From Bartonella alsatica (lineage in GTDB: Bacteria > Pseudomonadota > Alphaproteobacteria > Rhizobiales > Rhizobiaceae): a DNA stretch of 64,000 bases. The stretch spans positions 1,528,001-1,592,000 of the forward strand of contig NZ_CP058235.1 of assembly GCF_013388295.1 (NCBI RefSeq), given 5' to 3'. A program made the translations under genes and the position numbers. Position 1 is the stretch's first letter; each line of letters opens with the position of its first letter. The notes under the pieces are model-generated. The model searched no databases, was not told the DNA's origin, and saw only the letters and a program-made list of their open reading frames with translations. Shown in pieces: positions 21,250 through 30,460 of this stretch.

Positions 21250-21341
21250 TTTATTTAGTTGACGTTTTTGCATGATACCTATTGTAAGTTATGGGCAGTA
21301 ATTATAGTAACATGAAATCTGGAAATTAGATATGGGGAGTT

Positions 21342-21830
21342 TCATTGCAGAGATTTCAAGATCATTTTAAAAGCATTTTCAACGGTTGCATAGCGGATAG
21401 CTTTGCGGTCAATATTACCAAATCGCATTTCTGTGTGTAGAGTTTTATGATTTTTGTAAGCAACTGCAAAATGCACAAGCCCCACAGGTTTATCGAGACA
21501 TGCCCCTCCTGGTCCAGCAATTCCTGTTACAGAGACAGCAATTCCTGCGTGTGAATATTTTAACCCACCTTCGGCCATTGCAAGAGCAACTTCTTTTGAA
21601 ACGGCACCATAGGATTTGATAAGTTGAGCGCATACACCAACAAGGCGTGTTTTAGCTTTATTTGAATAAACAACGAATCCACAATCGAGTACATCAGATG
21701 ATCCTGCAATATTAGTGAGATTTGCAGCAATAAGTCCCCCTGTACAAGACTCGACAGTTGTTAAAAGCAAACCTTTCCTGCGACAAGCAGTAAGGACTTT
21801 ACGTGCTTGTTTTTCACAAAAATATGTCAT
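21342..21830 (-). CDS. pncC: Nicotinamide-nucleotide amidohydrolase (stand-alone CinA C-terminal domain)
   Basis: 162 residues corresponding only to the C-terminal CinA domain, which deamidates NMN to nicotinate mononucleotide in pyridine nucleotide recycling. Motifs: [36 protein letters not shown], the [19 protein letters not shown] core with the active-site Gly-rich turn, and [10 protein letters not shown]. No MoaB-like N-terminal domain is present, so this is the short YgaD type, standard in Rhizobiales. Its ATG overlaps the ispDF stop (ATGA), indicating translational coupling. Confidence 0.93.
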   Translation of the reverse strand: MTYFCEKQARKVLTACRRKGLLLTTVESCTGGLIAANLTNIAGSSDVLDCGFVVYSNKAKTRLVGVCAQLIKSYGAVSKEVALAMAEGGLKYSHAGIAVSVTGIAGPGGACLDKPVGLVHFAVAYKNHKTLHTEMRFGNIDRKAIRYATVENAFKMILKSLQ

Positions 21831-23020
21831 TTGGGAGTTTCTCCTAGATAAAGAACGCTTGCTGTTGCGAAAGCCGCAATGCCTTCGCCACGACCAATAA
21901 ATCCAAGCTTTTCATTTGTTGTTGCTTTTATGGAAATTCGATCGGATGAAATTGTGAGCATATTCATGAGATTTTCTATCATTGCATGACGATAGGGGCT
22001 GATTTTAGGCTCTTCGGCGATCAGTGTGATATCAACATTGGCAATACGACCACCTGCTTGTTTAATAATATTAAGAGCATGACGTAAAAAAAATTCTGAA
22101 GATGCATTTTTCCATTGAGGATCAGAAGGGGGAAAATGTGTGCCGATATCCCCCGCTCCTCGTGTAGCGAGAAGGGCATCTGTTAATGCATGAAGAGCGA
22201 CATCAGCATCGGAGTGTCCATTTAATTTTTTATGAAAAGGAATTTTTATGCCACATAATATAAGAGAAGTTCCTTCCTCGAAAGAGTGAACGTCATAACC
22301 ATTGCCAATACGAATATCAGGAAACATTTGCATTTTTTTTTGGAGATATAAATGAGCGGTATCAAAATCTTCATGCCATGTAATTTTTATGTTGCTAGGA
22401 TCTCCAGGAATGGTACGCATGGGAATCCCAAACCATTCGGCAATTGCAGAATCATCAGTAAATTCTTTTTTGCAAACTTGTCTTGCTTTTTCATGGGCAG
22501 CTAAGATGTATTCGAAGGGAAAACACTGTGGAGTTTGTGCACTATAAAGATGAGTGCGTGGAACTGTTTCTAAAACATAATGTGCGTTATTTACGTGTTT
22601 GAGGGTGTCAGAGACAGCGAGAACGGGGAGAATACCTTCTTGGGGGGTTATTGTGGTATGAATTTTCTCGAGGAGTTGGTTTTCGATAAAGGGACGTGCA
22701 CCATCATGAATATGCACATATTGAGGCTTAAAATTTTTGAGTGCATGAAGTCCATGTAAAGTGGATATTTGACGCGTATTACCACCATCAATGATGATGA
22801 GGTGTTCTTTAAAATCAACAACAGCTTGCTCACAGATTTTATGGTCTTCTGGATGAATAACAAGAACAATTGTTGTAATAGCTGGATGCTGTAAAAAACA
22901 GCGCACAGTATGACAAATCACCGGCTCTTGGCCTAAAAGCCGATATTGTTTTGGAATTTTTTGTAGAGATTCTGCTCTTTCACCGCGTCCGGCGGCTAAT
23001 ATTATCGCTGCAATAGAAAT
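21827..23020 (-). CDS. ispDF: Bifunctional IspD/IspF isoprenoid enzyme, apparent ATT start
   Basis: Fused 2-C-methyl-D-erythritol 4-phosphate cytidylyltransferase (IspD) and 2,4-cyclodiphosphate synthase (IspF) of the MEP pathway. 397 residues if translation starts at ATT 23020. The IspD nucleotide-binding motif [19 protein letters not shown] lies immediately after this point, and no in-frame ATG, GTG or TTG exists upstream of it before a stop. AGGAGA (23032-23027) sits 6 bases before the ATT. IspD spans about 1-225 ([24 protein letters not shown]); IspF about 235-395 ([29 protein letters not shown] with zinc ligands, [27 protein letters not shown]). Starting at the GTG at 22921 would remove the CTP-binding loop. 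Confidence 0.9.
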   Translation of the reverse strand: MSIAAIILAAGRGERAESLQKIPKQYRLLGQEPVICHTVRCFLQHPAITTIVLVIHPEDHKICEQAVVDFKEHLIIIDGGNTRQISTLHGLHALKNFKPQYVHIHDGARPFIENQLLEKIHTTITPQEGILPVLAVSDTLKHVNNAHYVLETVPRTHLYSAQTPQCFPFEYILAAHEKARQVCKKEFTDDSAIAEWFGIPMRTIPGDPSNIKITWHEDFDTAHLYLQKKMQMFPDIRIGNGYDVHSFEEGTSLILCGIKIPFHKKLNGHSDADVALHALTDALLATRGAGDIGTHFPPSDPQWKNASSEFFLRHALNIIKQAGGRIANVDITLIAEEPKISPYRHAMIENLMNMLTISSDRISIKATTNEKLGFIGRGEGIAAFATASVLYLGETPK

Positions 23021-23041
23021 ACTTAATCTCCTTTTATTATT

Positions 23042-23488
23042 TTAGTTTATTGTTTTATGATCGTCAATTTTTAATTGTTTTTGAAAAGTTGGGCGTTGTA
23101 AATCAGCAAGAGATATCACTGATAATACATCAAAAAAAGCGTTTAATGCTTTTTGAAGTGCGGTATTTAAGCCACAGAAATCTATCAATGGACAATTAGA
23201 TTCTGTGGTATCGAAACATTCTGCCATGGAAAAATTGTCTTCTGTTACTTTCACAACATCAGCCACCGAAATCTCTGCTGCAGGTTTAGCCAATTTAACA
23301 CCACCATTGCGTCCGCGTACTGTTTTTATAAATCCTGCTTCAACAAGTGGTTGGAGGATTTTAAATAAAAAAAGCTCGGAAACCGCATATGCCTTAGCAA
23401 TTTCTGGAATACGACTGAGAGATTCCTGATTATCTGCACAGTACATAAGCATCCGGAGTGCATAATTTGTCTGTTTGGTTAACCGCAT
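23042..23488 (-). CDS. rirA: Rrf2-family iron-responsive regulator RirA
   Basis: 148-residue Rrf2-type winged-helix repressor. The start ATG 23488 is preceded by AGAGGAGATGAG; an upstream start adding eight residues is less likely. The N-terminal half is the DNA-binding wHTH (MRLTKQTNYALRMLMYCA, RIPEIAKAYAVSELFLFKILQPL, TVRGRNGGVKLAKP). Three cysteines at 91, 99 and 105 match exactly the Fe-S ligands known for Rhizobium RirA, the global repressor of iron uptake genes under iron sufficiency. For a blood-borne, haem-dependent lineage this is a plausible master iron regulator. It lies upstream of ispDF in the same direction. Confidence 0.88.
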   Translation of the reverse strand: MRLTKQTNYALRMLMYCADNQESLSRIPEIAKAYAVSELFLFKILQPLVEAGFIKTVRGRNGGVKLAKPAAEISVADVVKVTEDNFSMAECFDTTESNCPLIDFCGLNTALQKALNAFFDVLSVISLADLQRPTFQKQLKIDDHKTIN

Positions 23489-23664
23489 CTCATCTCCTCT
23501 GTAAACTATCACTGAACATGCTTTATTTTAAAGATATTTTGCAAAATGTAGAAGTTTTTTCTTTATTTGATCAATTGATTTTAGTTTAAATGAGGTATTG
23601 GTATTGTCAATTTTTGTTACAAGAGGTTATATGTGGAAAATGGGATAGGTAATGTAAGCTAATC

Positions 23665-25920
23665 ATGAATACAACATCTGTGACGAATCTCCAAGATATA
23701 GGTCAAAATACTTATAAAGATGAGTTGTATCGCTTAAGTAAAGTGTATATCTTTTTAGGTATTACAATTATTGTGCTGGCTTTATTAACAGCATCTGTTT
23801 CGTTTATTCTTCTTATTGGGTTAACTCCTGTTGTTCCCAGTAGAACTGTAACCCTTATTCTTATAGGGATTAATAGTATCTGGGTTTTAGGGCTTGTGAT
23901 CATTGTTTTTTATGAGATGATCCCCATTATTCGTGCATGGCGCTCCAGGCGTGCAGGTTCCCGTCTTTATGTGCGTCTTGTTTCGTTGTTTGCACTTGTT
24001 GCCACAACGCCAGCTGTTGCTGTAGCTCTTGTATCGGGGCCTGCGCTGAATTTAGGGCTTGATCGATGGTTTGATACGACAACACGGCAAATTGTTGCTT
24101 CTTCTATCGATTTAGCGAATGCTTATGCGGATGAAATGCTACAAAATTTGAAAAATTTATCTTATGCTATGGCTTTTGCACTTGATAATAAAAAGCTTTT
24201 AGAGCGTAATCCAGCTGAGTATAGAGTGCAATTGACGCGTCATGCTATAGGACGCAATTTGCGTGGTGCATTTTTGTTAAGTTCAAGCGGAACTGTTTTT
24301 ATATCAAGCAATCTTGGTGATGAGGATAAATTGCCGATTCCTCCCTCCGATCTTATTGAACGTGCAACCAGGGCGAGGCCTTTTTCTTTTCAACCGGGGA
24401 TTCATGATTATTTTGGCATTATTTTAAGATTTACCAATATCCCAAACACATTTTTGTATTTGGTGCGCGACGTGGATAAAGGAGTTTTATCTGCTTTGCG
24501 TTTAACGGAAATCAATACAGATCGTTATCGTGATTTAAATGAAAATCGTCTTTTAACGCAAATAGCATTTGGTATGCTTTATCTGTGCCTTTTTTTTAGT
24601 TTATTCTTATCAGCTATTTGGGCTGGTATTGCTGTTGCTGATCGTTTAGTACGTCCTATACGTCTTCTTATTGCTGCTGCTGATGATGTAGCTTCTGGAA
24701 ATATGGAAGTTTTTGTGCCAGTACGTGCGAGGGATGGGGATATTGCGCAGTTATCGAAAACTTTTAATTATATGGTCAGTGAACTGAAAAGTCGGCGCAA
24801 TGAGTTGATTGCAGTTCGTGATCAAATTGATGAGAGACGACGTTTTTCTGAAGCTGTTTTGTCTGGTGTAACAGCAGGGGTGGCTGGTATTGATGATAAT
24901 GGAGATATTACAATTATCAATCGATCTATGGAAACAATGTTTAATATTCATTTTGAACAAGTTATTGGGCACAGTCTTTTATCGTTAAGTGCTGAAATTT
25001 GGCAAGTTTTTCAGTTTGCGCGTTCTTTAGAACGTAAAAATCATCGTGAACAAGTAACTTTAAGTGTGGCAGGACAAGAACGCGTTTGTAATGTGCAAAT
25101 TACAATGGAAGAAAATGATGGACAAGGTCAATCTTGGGTTCTAACGATTGATGATATTACAGACCTTGTTGCAGCACAACGCACATCGGCGTGGGCAGAT
25201 ATTGCACGCCGTATTGCACACGAAATCAAAAATCCACTTACACCCATTCAGTTATCGGCTGAACGTATTCGTAAACGTTATAACAAAGTTATTACACAGG
25301 ATCGAGAAGTCTTTGAGCGATGTATTGATACAATTATCCGGCAGGTTGGAGATATTGGGCGTATGGTTGATGAGTTTTCTTCTTTTGCGCGTATGCCTAA
25401 ACCGAAAATGAATGTTTTAGATATACGCGGATTACTGCGTGAAGCATGTTTCTTGATAGAGGTTACGCGACATGATATTCATTTTGAGCAAGATTTAGGA
25501 AGTACACCGCTTGTGGGAGCATTTGATAATCGCCTCATTGTGCAAGCTTTTTGCAATGTTATCAAAAACGCGAGTGAATCTATAGATTCAGTTTTACGAG
25601 AAGAGAATATCCGCGGGCACATTCTTGTTCGTTCTTACTATCAAGAAGAATGTGTGATTGTGGATGTTATTGATAACGGTAAAGGGCTTCCTAAAGAGCA
25701 AAGGCAAAAATTATTAGAGCCTTATATAACAACACGAGAAAAGGGAACAGGACTTGGATTAGCTATTGTGCGCAAAGTTATTGAAGATCATGGTGGTTCT
25801 ATGGAGTTGCATGATGCTCCGAGGAACTTTTATGAAGGTCGTGGTGCAATGATCCGTTTGATATTTCCGGTGGATGGAGCTAGGCAGGTAGTATTGCACC
25901 AGCCACAAGTCGTAAGATAG
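23665..25920 (+). CDS. ntrY: Nitrogen/redox sensor histidine kinase NtrY
   Basis: 751-residue membrane sensor kinase. Several membrane helices lie within residues about 25-110 (LGITIIVLALLTASVSFILLIG, VTLILIGINSIWVLGLVIIVFY, YVRLVSLFALVATTPAVAVALVS), followed by an extracytoplasmic sensor region and a further helix near 300-320. A HAMP domain (about 320-375: ADRLVRPIRLLIAAADDVASGNMEV), a PAS domain (about 395-495), HisKA with phospho-acceptor in IARRIAHEIKNPLTPIQLSAERI, and HATPase_c (NVIKNASESI, DNGKGLP, GTGLGLAIV) follow. In Brucella NtrY responds to redox state. ntrX follows after 9 bases. The ntrB-ntrC pair usually found just upstream in free-living rhizobia is absent. Confidence 0.94.
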   Translation: MNTTSVTNLQDIGQNTYKDELYRLSKVYIFLGITIIVLALLTASVSFILLIGLTPVVPSRTVTLILIGINSIWVLGLVIIVFYEMIPIIRAWRSRRAGSRLYVRLVSLFALVATTPAVAVALVSGPALNLGLDRWFDTTTRQIVASSIDLANAYADEMLQNLKNLSYAMAFALDNKKLLERNPAEYRVQLTRHAIGRNLRGAFLLSSSGTVFISSNLGDEDKLPIPPSDLIERATRARPFSFQPGIHDYFGIILRFTNIPNTFLYLVRDVDKGVLSALRLTEINTDRYRDLNENRLLTQIAFGMLYLCLFFSLFLSAIWAGIAVADRLVRPIRLLIAAADDVASGNMEVFVPVRARDGDIAQLSKTFNYMVSELKSRRNELIAVRDQIDERRRFSEAVLSGVTAGVAGIDDNGDITIINRSMETMFNIHFEQVIGHSLLSLSAEIWQVFQFARSLERKNHREQVTLSVAGQERVCNVQITMEENDGQGQSWVLTIDDITDLVAAQRTSAWADIARRIAHEIKNPLTPIQLSAERIRKRYNKVITQDREVFERCIDTIIRQVGDIGRMVDEFSSFARMPKPKMNVLDIRGLLREACFLIEVTRHDIHFEQDLGSTPLVGAFDNRLIVQAFCNVIKNASESIDSVLREENIRGHILVRSYYQEECVIVDVIDNGKGLPKEQRQKLLEPYITTREKGTGLGLAIVRKVIEDHGGSMELHDAPRNFYEGRGAMIRLIFPVDGARQVVLHQPQVVR

Positions 25921-25929
25921 GGGACTAGA

Positions 25930-27288
25930 ATGGTATCAGATATCTTAATTGTTGATGATGAAGCGGATATTCGTGAACTTGTTGCTGGTATTTTGAATGA
26001 TGAAGGCTATGAAACACGTGTTGCTTGTAACTCTGATGAAGCCTTAACTCAAATTAATGAGCGTATTCCAAAGCTCATTTTTTTAGATATTTGGTTACAA
26101 GGAAGTCGTCTTGATGGTTTGGCACTGCTTGATGAAATTAAAACGCGATATCCTGCTCTTCCCGTGGTCATGATCTCTGGTCATGGTAATATTGAGACGG
26201 CTGTTTCTGCTATAAAACGAGGGGCATATGATTTTATTGAAAAACCTTTTAAAGCTGATCGGCTTGTTTTGGTTGTGGAACGCACTCTTGAAAACTCAAG
26301 TTTAAAACGTGAGCTTTTAGAATTACGAAGGCGCTCGAATGAGACATTGGAACTTCTTGGAACATCGTCTGTTATAAAAAATTTGCGCCAAATCATAGAA
26401 AAAGTAGCACCAACAAATAGTCGCATTATGATTACGGGTCCTTCGGGAGCGGGAAAAGAGATGGTTGCACGTTCTATTCACGCACTTTCAACACGTTCGA
26501 ATGGGCCATTTGTTACAATAAATGCCGCAATGATTACTCCGGAAAGAATGGAAATAGAATTGTTTGGTAGCGAAATGGAGGGAGGAGTACGCAAAATCGG
26601 TGCATTAGAAGAAGCTCATGGTGGAATATTATATCTTGATGAAATTGCTGATATGCCACGTGAGACTCAAGGTAAAATTCTTCGAGTTTTGACGGGGCAG
26701 ACATTTGAGAGAGTTGGTGGTACGAAACGTGTTAAGGTGGATGTTCGCATCATTTCTTCAACGGCACAAAACCTTGAAAACCTGATTTCTGATGGGCGCT
26801 TTAGGGAGGATCTATTTCATCGTCTTTCGGTTGTTCCTGTTACTGTTCCATCATTATCAGCGCGTCGTGAAGACATTCCAGAACTTGTGCGTCATTTTGT
26901 TAAAACAATATCGCAGCAGGTTGGTATTAAGCCACGTGAGATTAGTGATGATGTGATAGCTATTTTACAAACGCATGCTTGGCCAGGTAACGTACGGCAA
27001 TTACGCAATAATATTGAGCGTCTTCTTATTCTTGCGCGTGACGGTGATGGTCCAATAACAGCGGAGTTTCTTCCTAGTGAAGTGAGCGATTCTTCGCCAC
27101 GCATTCAGATGGATTCAGATGAGAGTATAATGGATTTACCGTTGCGTGAAGCACGAGAATTGTTTGAAAAGAGGTATTTAGTAGCGCAGATTGGGCGTTT
27201 AGGTGGCAATATATCACGTACAGCTGAATTTATAGGTATGGAGCGTTCAGCGTTGCATCGTAAGCTTAAAGCGCTTGGAGTTTCTTAA
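25930..27288 (+). CDS. ntrX: Response regulator NtrX (sigma54-activator fold lacking GAFTGA)
   Basis: 452 residues: receiver domain 1-120 (DD at 9-10, phospho-acceptor Asp53, Lys of IEKPF), AAA+ domain about 140-380 (Walker A GPSGAGKE, Walker B GGILYLDEIAD, arginine-finger region FREDLFHRLSVVPV), and a Fis-type helix-turn-helix at the C-terminus (GGNISRTAEFIGMERSALHRKLKALG). The GAFTGA loop that contacts sigma54 is missing: after ELFGS the sequence runs EMEGGVRKIGALEEAHGG. This matches the alphaproteobacterial NtrX subgroup thought to act without sigma54. It forms an operon with ntrY, and trkA begins 4 bases after its stop. Confidence 0.94.
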   Translation: MVSDILIVDDEADIRELVAGILNDEGYETRVACNSDEALTQINERIPKLIFLDIWLQGSRLDGLALLDEIKTRYPALPVVMISGHGNIETAVSAIKRGAYDFIEKPFKADRLVLVVERTLENSSLKRELLELRRRSNETLELLGTSSVIKNLRQIIEKVAPTNSRIMITGPSGAGKEMVARSIHALSTRSNGPFVTINAAMITPERMEIELFGSEMEGGVRKIGALEEAHGGILYLDEIADMPRETQGKILRVLTGQTFERVGGTKRVKVDVRIISSTAQNLENLISDGRFREDLFHRLSVVPVTVPSLSARREDIPELVRHFVKTISQQVGIKPREISDDVIAILQTHAWPGNVRQLRNNIERLLILARDGDGPITAEFLPSEVSDSSPRIQMDSDESIMDLPLREARELFEKRYLVAQIGRLGGNISRTAEFIGMERSALHRKLKALGVS

Positions 27289-27292
27289 GATT

Positions 27293-28669
27293 ATGCGTGT
27301 TATTATTTGTGGAGCAGGACAGGTCGGTTATGGAATAGCAGAGCGTCTTGCTGCTGAAAATCACGATGTTACTGTTATTGATATTGAAACAAGATTGATT
27401 GAAAAAATTCGCGATTCATTAGATGTAAGAGGTTTTGTTGGTCACGGTTCTCGGCCTGAGGTCCTTTTGGCTGCCGATGCAGACAAAGCTGATATGTTGA
27501 TTGCAGTAACTTTATTTGATGAAGTTAATATGGTAGCTTGTCAGGTGGCACACTCATTATTTAATGTTCCAACAAAAATAGCACGTATTCGCTCGCAATC
27601 TTATTTAGAACCACGCTATAAAACGCTTTTTTCTCGAGAGAATATTCCAATTGATGTAGTTATTTCGCCAGAAGTTGAAGTAGGAGAAATGGTTCTACGT
27701 CGTATTGCTTTACCTGGTGCAATAGATGTTCTTTATTTTTGTAATGATGATATTGTTGCATTAGCTTTAGAATGTATGGAAGATTGCCCAGTTATTAACA
27801 CACCTTTGCGTCAATTAACGGAGCTTTTTCCCGATCTTCGCACAACAGTTACCGCTATTAAGCGTGGCTCAGAATTATTAATTGCACATTCAGAGACGCA
27901 ATTACGTGTTGGCGATGTGACCTATCTTGTTGCTGCTCGTGATCAGATGCGTCGTGCAGTTGGGCTTTTTGGTCATAAAGAACAAGATGCTCACCGCATG
28001 ATTATTGCAGGAGGTGGTCATATTGGTCTGTATGTTGCTCAGGCTATTGAAAAGCGCCTCCATAAATTAAGATTGAAGATTATAGAATCGCAGAGAGAGA
28101 GAGCACTCACAATTGCTGATCAGCTCAACAAAACAACTGTTTTATATGGAAACGTATTAGATCCAATGATTCTTCAGGATGCTAGAATTGATCAGGCTGA
28201 TTTAATGATTACATTGACCAATCAGGATCAGGTCAATCTCTTAAGTGCTATTATCGCTAAAAGATTGGGATGCAAAGCCAATATGGTGTTAATCAATAAT
28301 GTTGCTTACCAGGAGTTTAGCCGTGCAGTTGGTGTGGATGCATTCCTGAATCCACACAGTGTTACGATATCAAGAATTTTGCAACAAATGCGCCGTGGTC
28401 GTATTCGTGCTGTTCACTCAGTTTTTAATGGACAGGCAGAAATTATTGAAGCTGAAGTAATGCAAACGTCTTCATTGGTTGGTAAGTCGTTATCAGAGCT
28501 AGATTTATCAGATGGTTTAAGAATTGGTGCAATTTATCGCAACAAGACAATAATACAGCTTTCGGCAGATACGCGTATTCTATCTGGTGATCGGATAGTG
28601 ATTTTTTCTCTTATCGAGTATGTTCGTGATGTTGAACAGCTATTTCGTGTAAGCTTAGAATATTTTTGA
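27293..28669 (+). CDS. trkA: Trk potassium uptake regulatory protein TrkA
   Basis: Cytoplasmic NAD-binding gating subunit of the Trk potassium transporter. 458 residues from ATG 27293 (MRVIICGAGQVGYGIAERLA), 4 bases after the ntrX stop. Two tandem RCK units: Rossmann domains at about 1-120 (CGAGQVGYG) and about 232-350 (IIAGGGHIGLYVAQAIE), each followed by a TrkA-C domain (about 140-225 and 370-455). ntrY-ntrX-trkA is a conserved alphaproteobacterial order. No trkH membrane partner lies in the window. Confidence 0.95.
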   Translation: MRVIICGAGQVGYGIAERLAAENHDVTVIDIETRLIEKIRDSLDVRGFVGHGSRPEVLLAADADKADMLIAVTLFDEVNMVACQVAHSLFNVPTKIARIRSQSYLEPRYKTLFSRENIPIDVVISPEVEVGEMVLRRIALPGAIDVLYFCNDDIVALALECMEDCPVINTPLRQLTELFPDLRTTVTAIKRGSELLIAHSETQLRVGDVTYLVAARDQMRRAVGLFGHKEQDAHRMIIAGGGHIGLYVAQAIEKRLHKLRLKIIESQRERALTIADQLNKTTVLYGNVLDPMILQDARIDQADLMITLTNQDQVNLLSAIIAKRLGCKANMVLINNVAYQEFSRAVGVDAFLNPHSVTISRILQQMRRGRIRAVHSVFNGQAEIIEAEVMQTSSLVGKSLSELDLSDGLRIGAIYRNKTIIQLSADTRILSGDRIVIFSLIEYVRDVEQLFRVSLEYF

Positions 28670-28679
28670 TATATTGCCT

Positions 28680-29489
28680 ATGGATATTTGCACTTTTTGG
28701 TATAGGGGAAAATTAAGATTGATTGATAGGCTTTGTTTGTCTTCAATGGTTAAAACTGGGCAACGTGTTAAGCTTTTCAGTTATGATAAAAAAATAGATA
28801 ATTTACCTGCTGGTATTGAGTTGTATGAAGCCGAATCAATTCTACCGCACTCAGCAATTTACCGCCTTGACCCTAATTTTTCTGATGATAAACCAGGATG
28901 TACAATTGTTCAGTTTTCAGATTTTTTTCGTGTTATGTTGATGAAATATCAACAAGGTGTTTGGTTAGATACAGACGTTTACCTAGTTAAACAATTTCAT
29001 CCAGATGAGAATAAAGTTTGGCTTGCAAGAGAAAATGCTATAAGAGTGGGCGTTTCTGCACTTTATTTTCCGTTCGATAATCCTATTATAAAAGCATTTG
29101 AAGATTATTGGGCAGGTACAGAAATGGTTCCTAATTGGCTTGGGTTTAAACGTCGTGTTTGGAAACCATTCTGGTTAAAGAGGAAAAAAAAGCCGATTTT
29201 ACCAGGATATCTTGGAGTCACAATATTTGGCAATGATGGGATTTCACGATTAGCCAAACGGTATGGTTTCTTTCATGAAGCAAAGGAAAAGGAAACTTTT
29301 TATTATTGGACGGGACACAAAACTGAATACATCTTTGATCCAGTTTTTGGCGTTGAACCACTGGCAGATCCACGTTTGATAGGATTTCATATTCACAGAA
29401 AGACGAAGACCACTCAAAAACCTCAGAAAGGAAGCTTTTACCATTGGGCAGTATCTCGTATTCCTAATGCACATGATTTGTTCAGGTAG
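28680..29489 (+). CDS. DXD-motif glycosyltransferase (GT32-like)
   Basis: 269 residues from ATG 28680; a TTG two codons earlier is an alternative. The sequence opens with DICTFWYRGKLRLIDRLCLSSMVKTGQRVKLFSYD, typical of the sugar-binding-region DXD family, and the metal/nucleotide-sugar motif is VWLDTDVYLVK (DTD). Pairs of aromatic residues and the DPRLIGFHIHRK segment follow. No signal peptide or membrane helix is visible, so it is probably a cytoplasmic transferase acting on a lipid- or LPS-linked acceptor; donor and acceptor cannot be deduced. It follows trkA by 10 bases, an unexpected partner, and may be cotranscribed with ntrYX-trkA. Confidence 0.75.
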   Translation: MDICTFWYRGKLRLIDRLCLSSMVKTGQRVKLFSYDKKIDNLPAGIELYEAESILPHSAIYRLDPNFSDDKPGCTIVQFSDFFRVMLMKYQQGVWLDTDVYLVKQFHPDENKVWLARENAIRVGVSALYFPFDNPIIKAFEDYWAGTEMVPNWLGFKRRVWKPFWLKRKKKPILPGYLGVTIFGNDGISRLAKRYGFFHEAKEKETFYYWTGHKTEYIFDPVFGVEPLADPRLIGFHIHRKTKTTQKPQKGSFYHWAVSRIPNAHDLFR

Positions 29490-29629
29490 AGTTATTATTG
29501 CTATTTTAACCACTGGGATTTTAATCTTGCTTAAAGAGCATTGATTATGGCTTGTGTAAGAGGGTAATGTTAGCCTAAAGAACATTCGATGCGTAAAAAG
29601 CAATTGTTATATAAATGGAAAGTTAAAAC

Positions 29630-30253
29630 ATGAGTGATCTAATAAAAACAGCATTAAGCCTTGTGCCTATGGTTATTGAACAAACTAATCGTGGAGAGCG
29701 GGCCTATGATATTTTTTCTCGTCTTTTAAAAGAGCGGATTGTTTTTATTAATGGTCCCGTTGAAGATGGTATGGCGATGCTTGTTTGTGCACAATTGCTT
29801 TTTTTGGAAGCGGAGAATCCTAAGAAAGAAATTAGCCTTTATATTAATTCGCCTGGTGGTGTCGTAACATCTGGTATGGCAATTTATGATACTATGCAGT
29901 TTATCCGCCCCCCAGTTTCTACACTTTGTATGGGGCAAGCTGCATCTATGGGATCATTACTTTTAACAGCTGGAGCGAAAGGTCACCGTTTTACATTGCC
30001 TAATGCACGTATTATGGTACATCAACCATCTGGTGGTTTTCAAGGTCAGGCTTCAGATATTGAACGGCATGCCCAAGATATTATAAAAATGAAACGGCGT
30101 TTAAATGAAATTTATGTTCAACATACAGGTCAGGACTATGAGGTTATTGAGAAAACTCTTGATCGGGATCATTTTATGACAGCGGAGGAAGCTAAGCAAT
30201 TTGGCTTGGTTGACGATATTATACAATACCGTGCAGAAACCGAAAAAGGTTAA
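29630..30253 (+). CDS. clpP: ATP-dependent Clp protease proteolytic subunit
   Basis: 207-residue serine protease that forms tetradecameric barrels with ClpX or ClpA. Catalytic triad in place: Ser in [12 protein letters not shown], His in [15 protein letters not shown], Asp in [12 protein letters not shown]. The oxyanion-hole segment [18 protein letters not shown] is also present. The N-terminus [33 protein letters not shown] is the usual rhizobial form. It heads the clpP-clpX-lon-hupB series; 207 bases with a 24-bp tandem repeat separate it from clpX. Confidence 0.97.
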   Translation: MSDLIKTALSLVPMVIEQTNRGERAYDIFSRLLKERIVFINGPVEDGMAMLVCAQLLFLEAENPKKEISLYINSPGGVVTSGMAIYDTMQFIRPPVSTLCMGQAASMGSLLLTAGAKGHRFTLPNARIMVHQPSGGFQGQASDIERHAQDIIKMKRRLNEIYVQHTGQDYEVIEKTLDRDHFMTAEEAKQFGLVDDIIQYRAETEKG

Positions 30254-30278
30254 GAGTTTTTATAGAAAAAAGAACTAC

Positions 30279-30326
30279 TTTAATAGAAAGATTTTTGTAA
30301 AATTTAATAGAAAGATTTTTGTAAAA
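30279..30326 (+). repeat. Perfect 24-bp tandem duplication between clpP and clpX
   Basis: Two adjacent, identical 24-base units (30279-30302 and 30303-30326), each beginning TTTAATAGAAAG and ending TTTTTGTAAAA, lie 26 bases after the clpP stop. Perfect identity implies a recent slippage duplication. Partial similarity (TTTTTATAGAAAA) just upstream suggests an older, eroded third unit. Confidence 0.9.
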
Positions 30327-30460
30327 GTATCGCGAAAATAAGAGAAAAACATCTAAAGGTATTGTGGCACGCAGTTTTTTATATGTCTTATAGTTTTCTT
30401 TATGAAAAACTTTCTTTGAAAAGACGAAGTATTCATATATCGTGGTGAAAGGAAAGAGAA

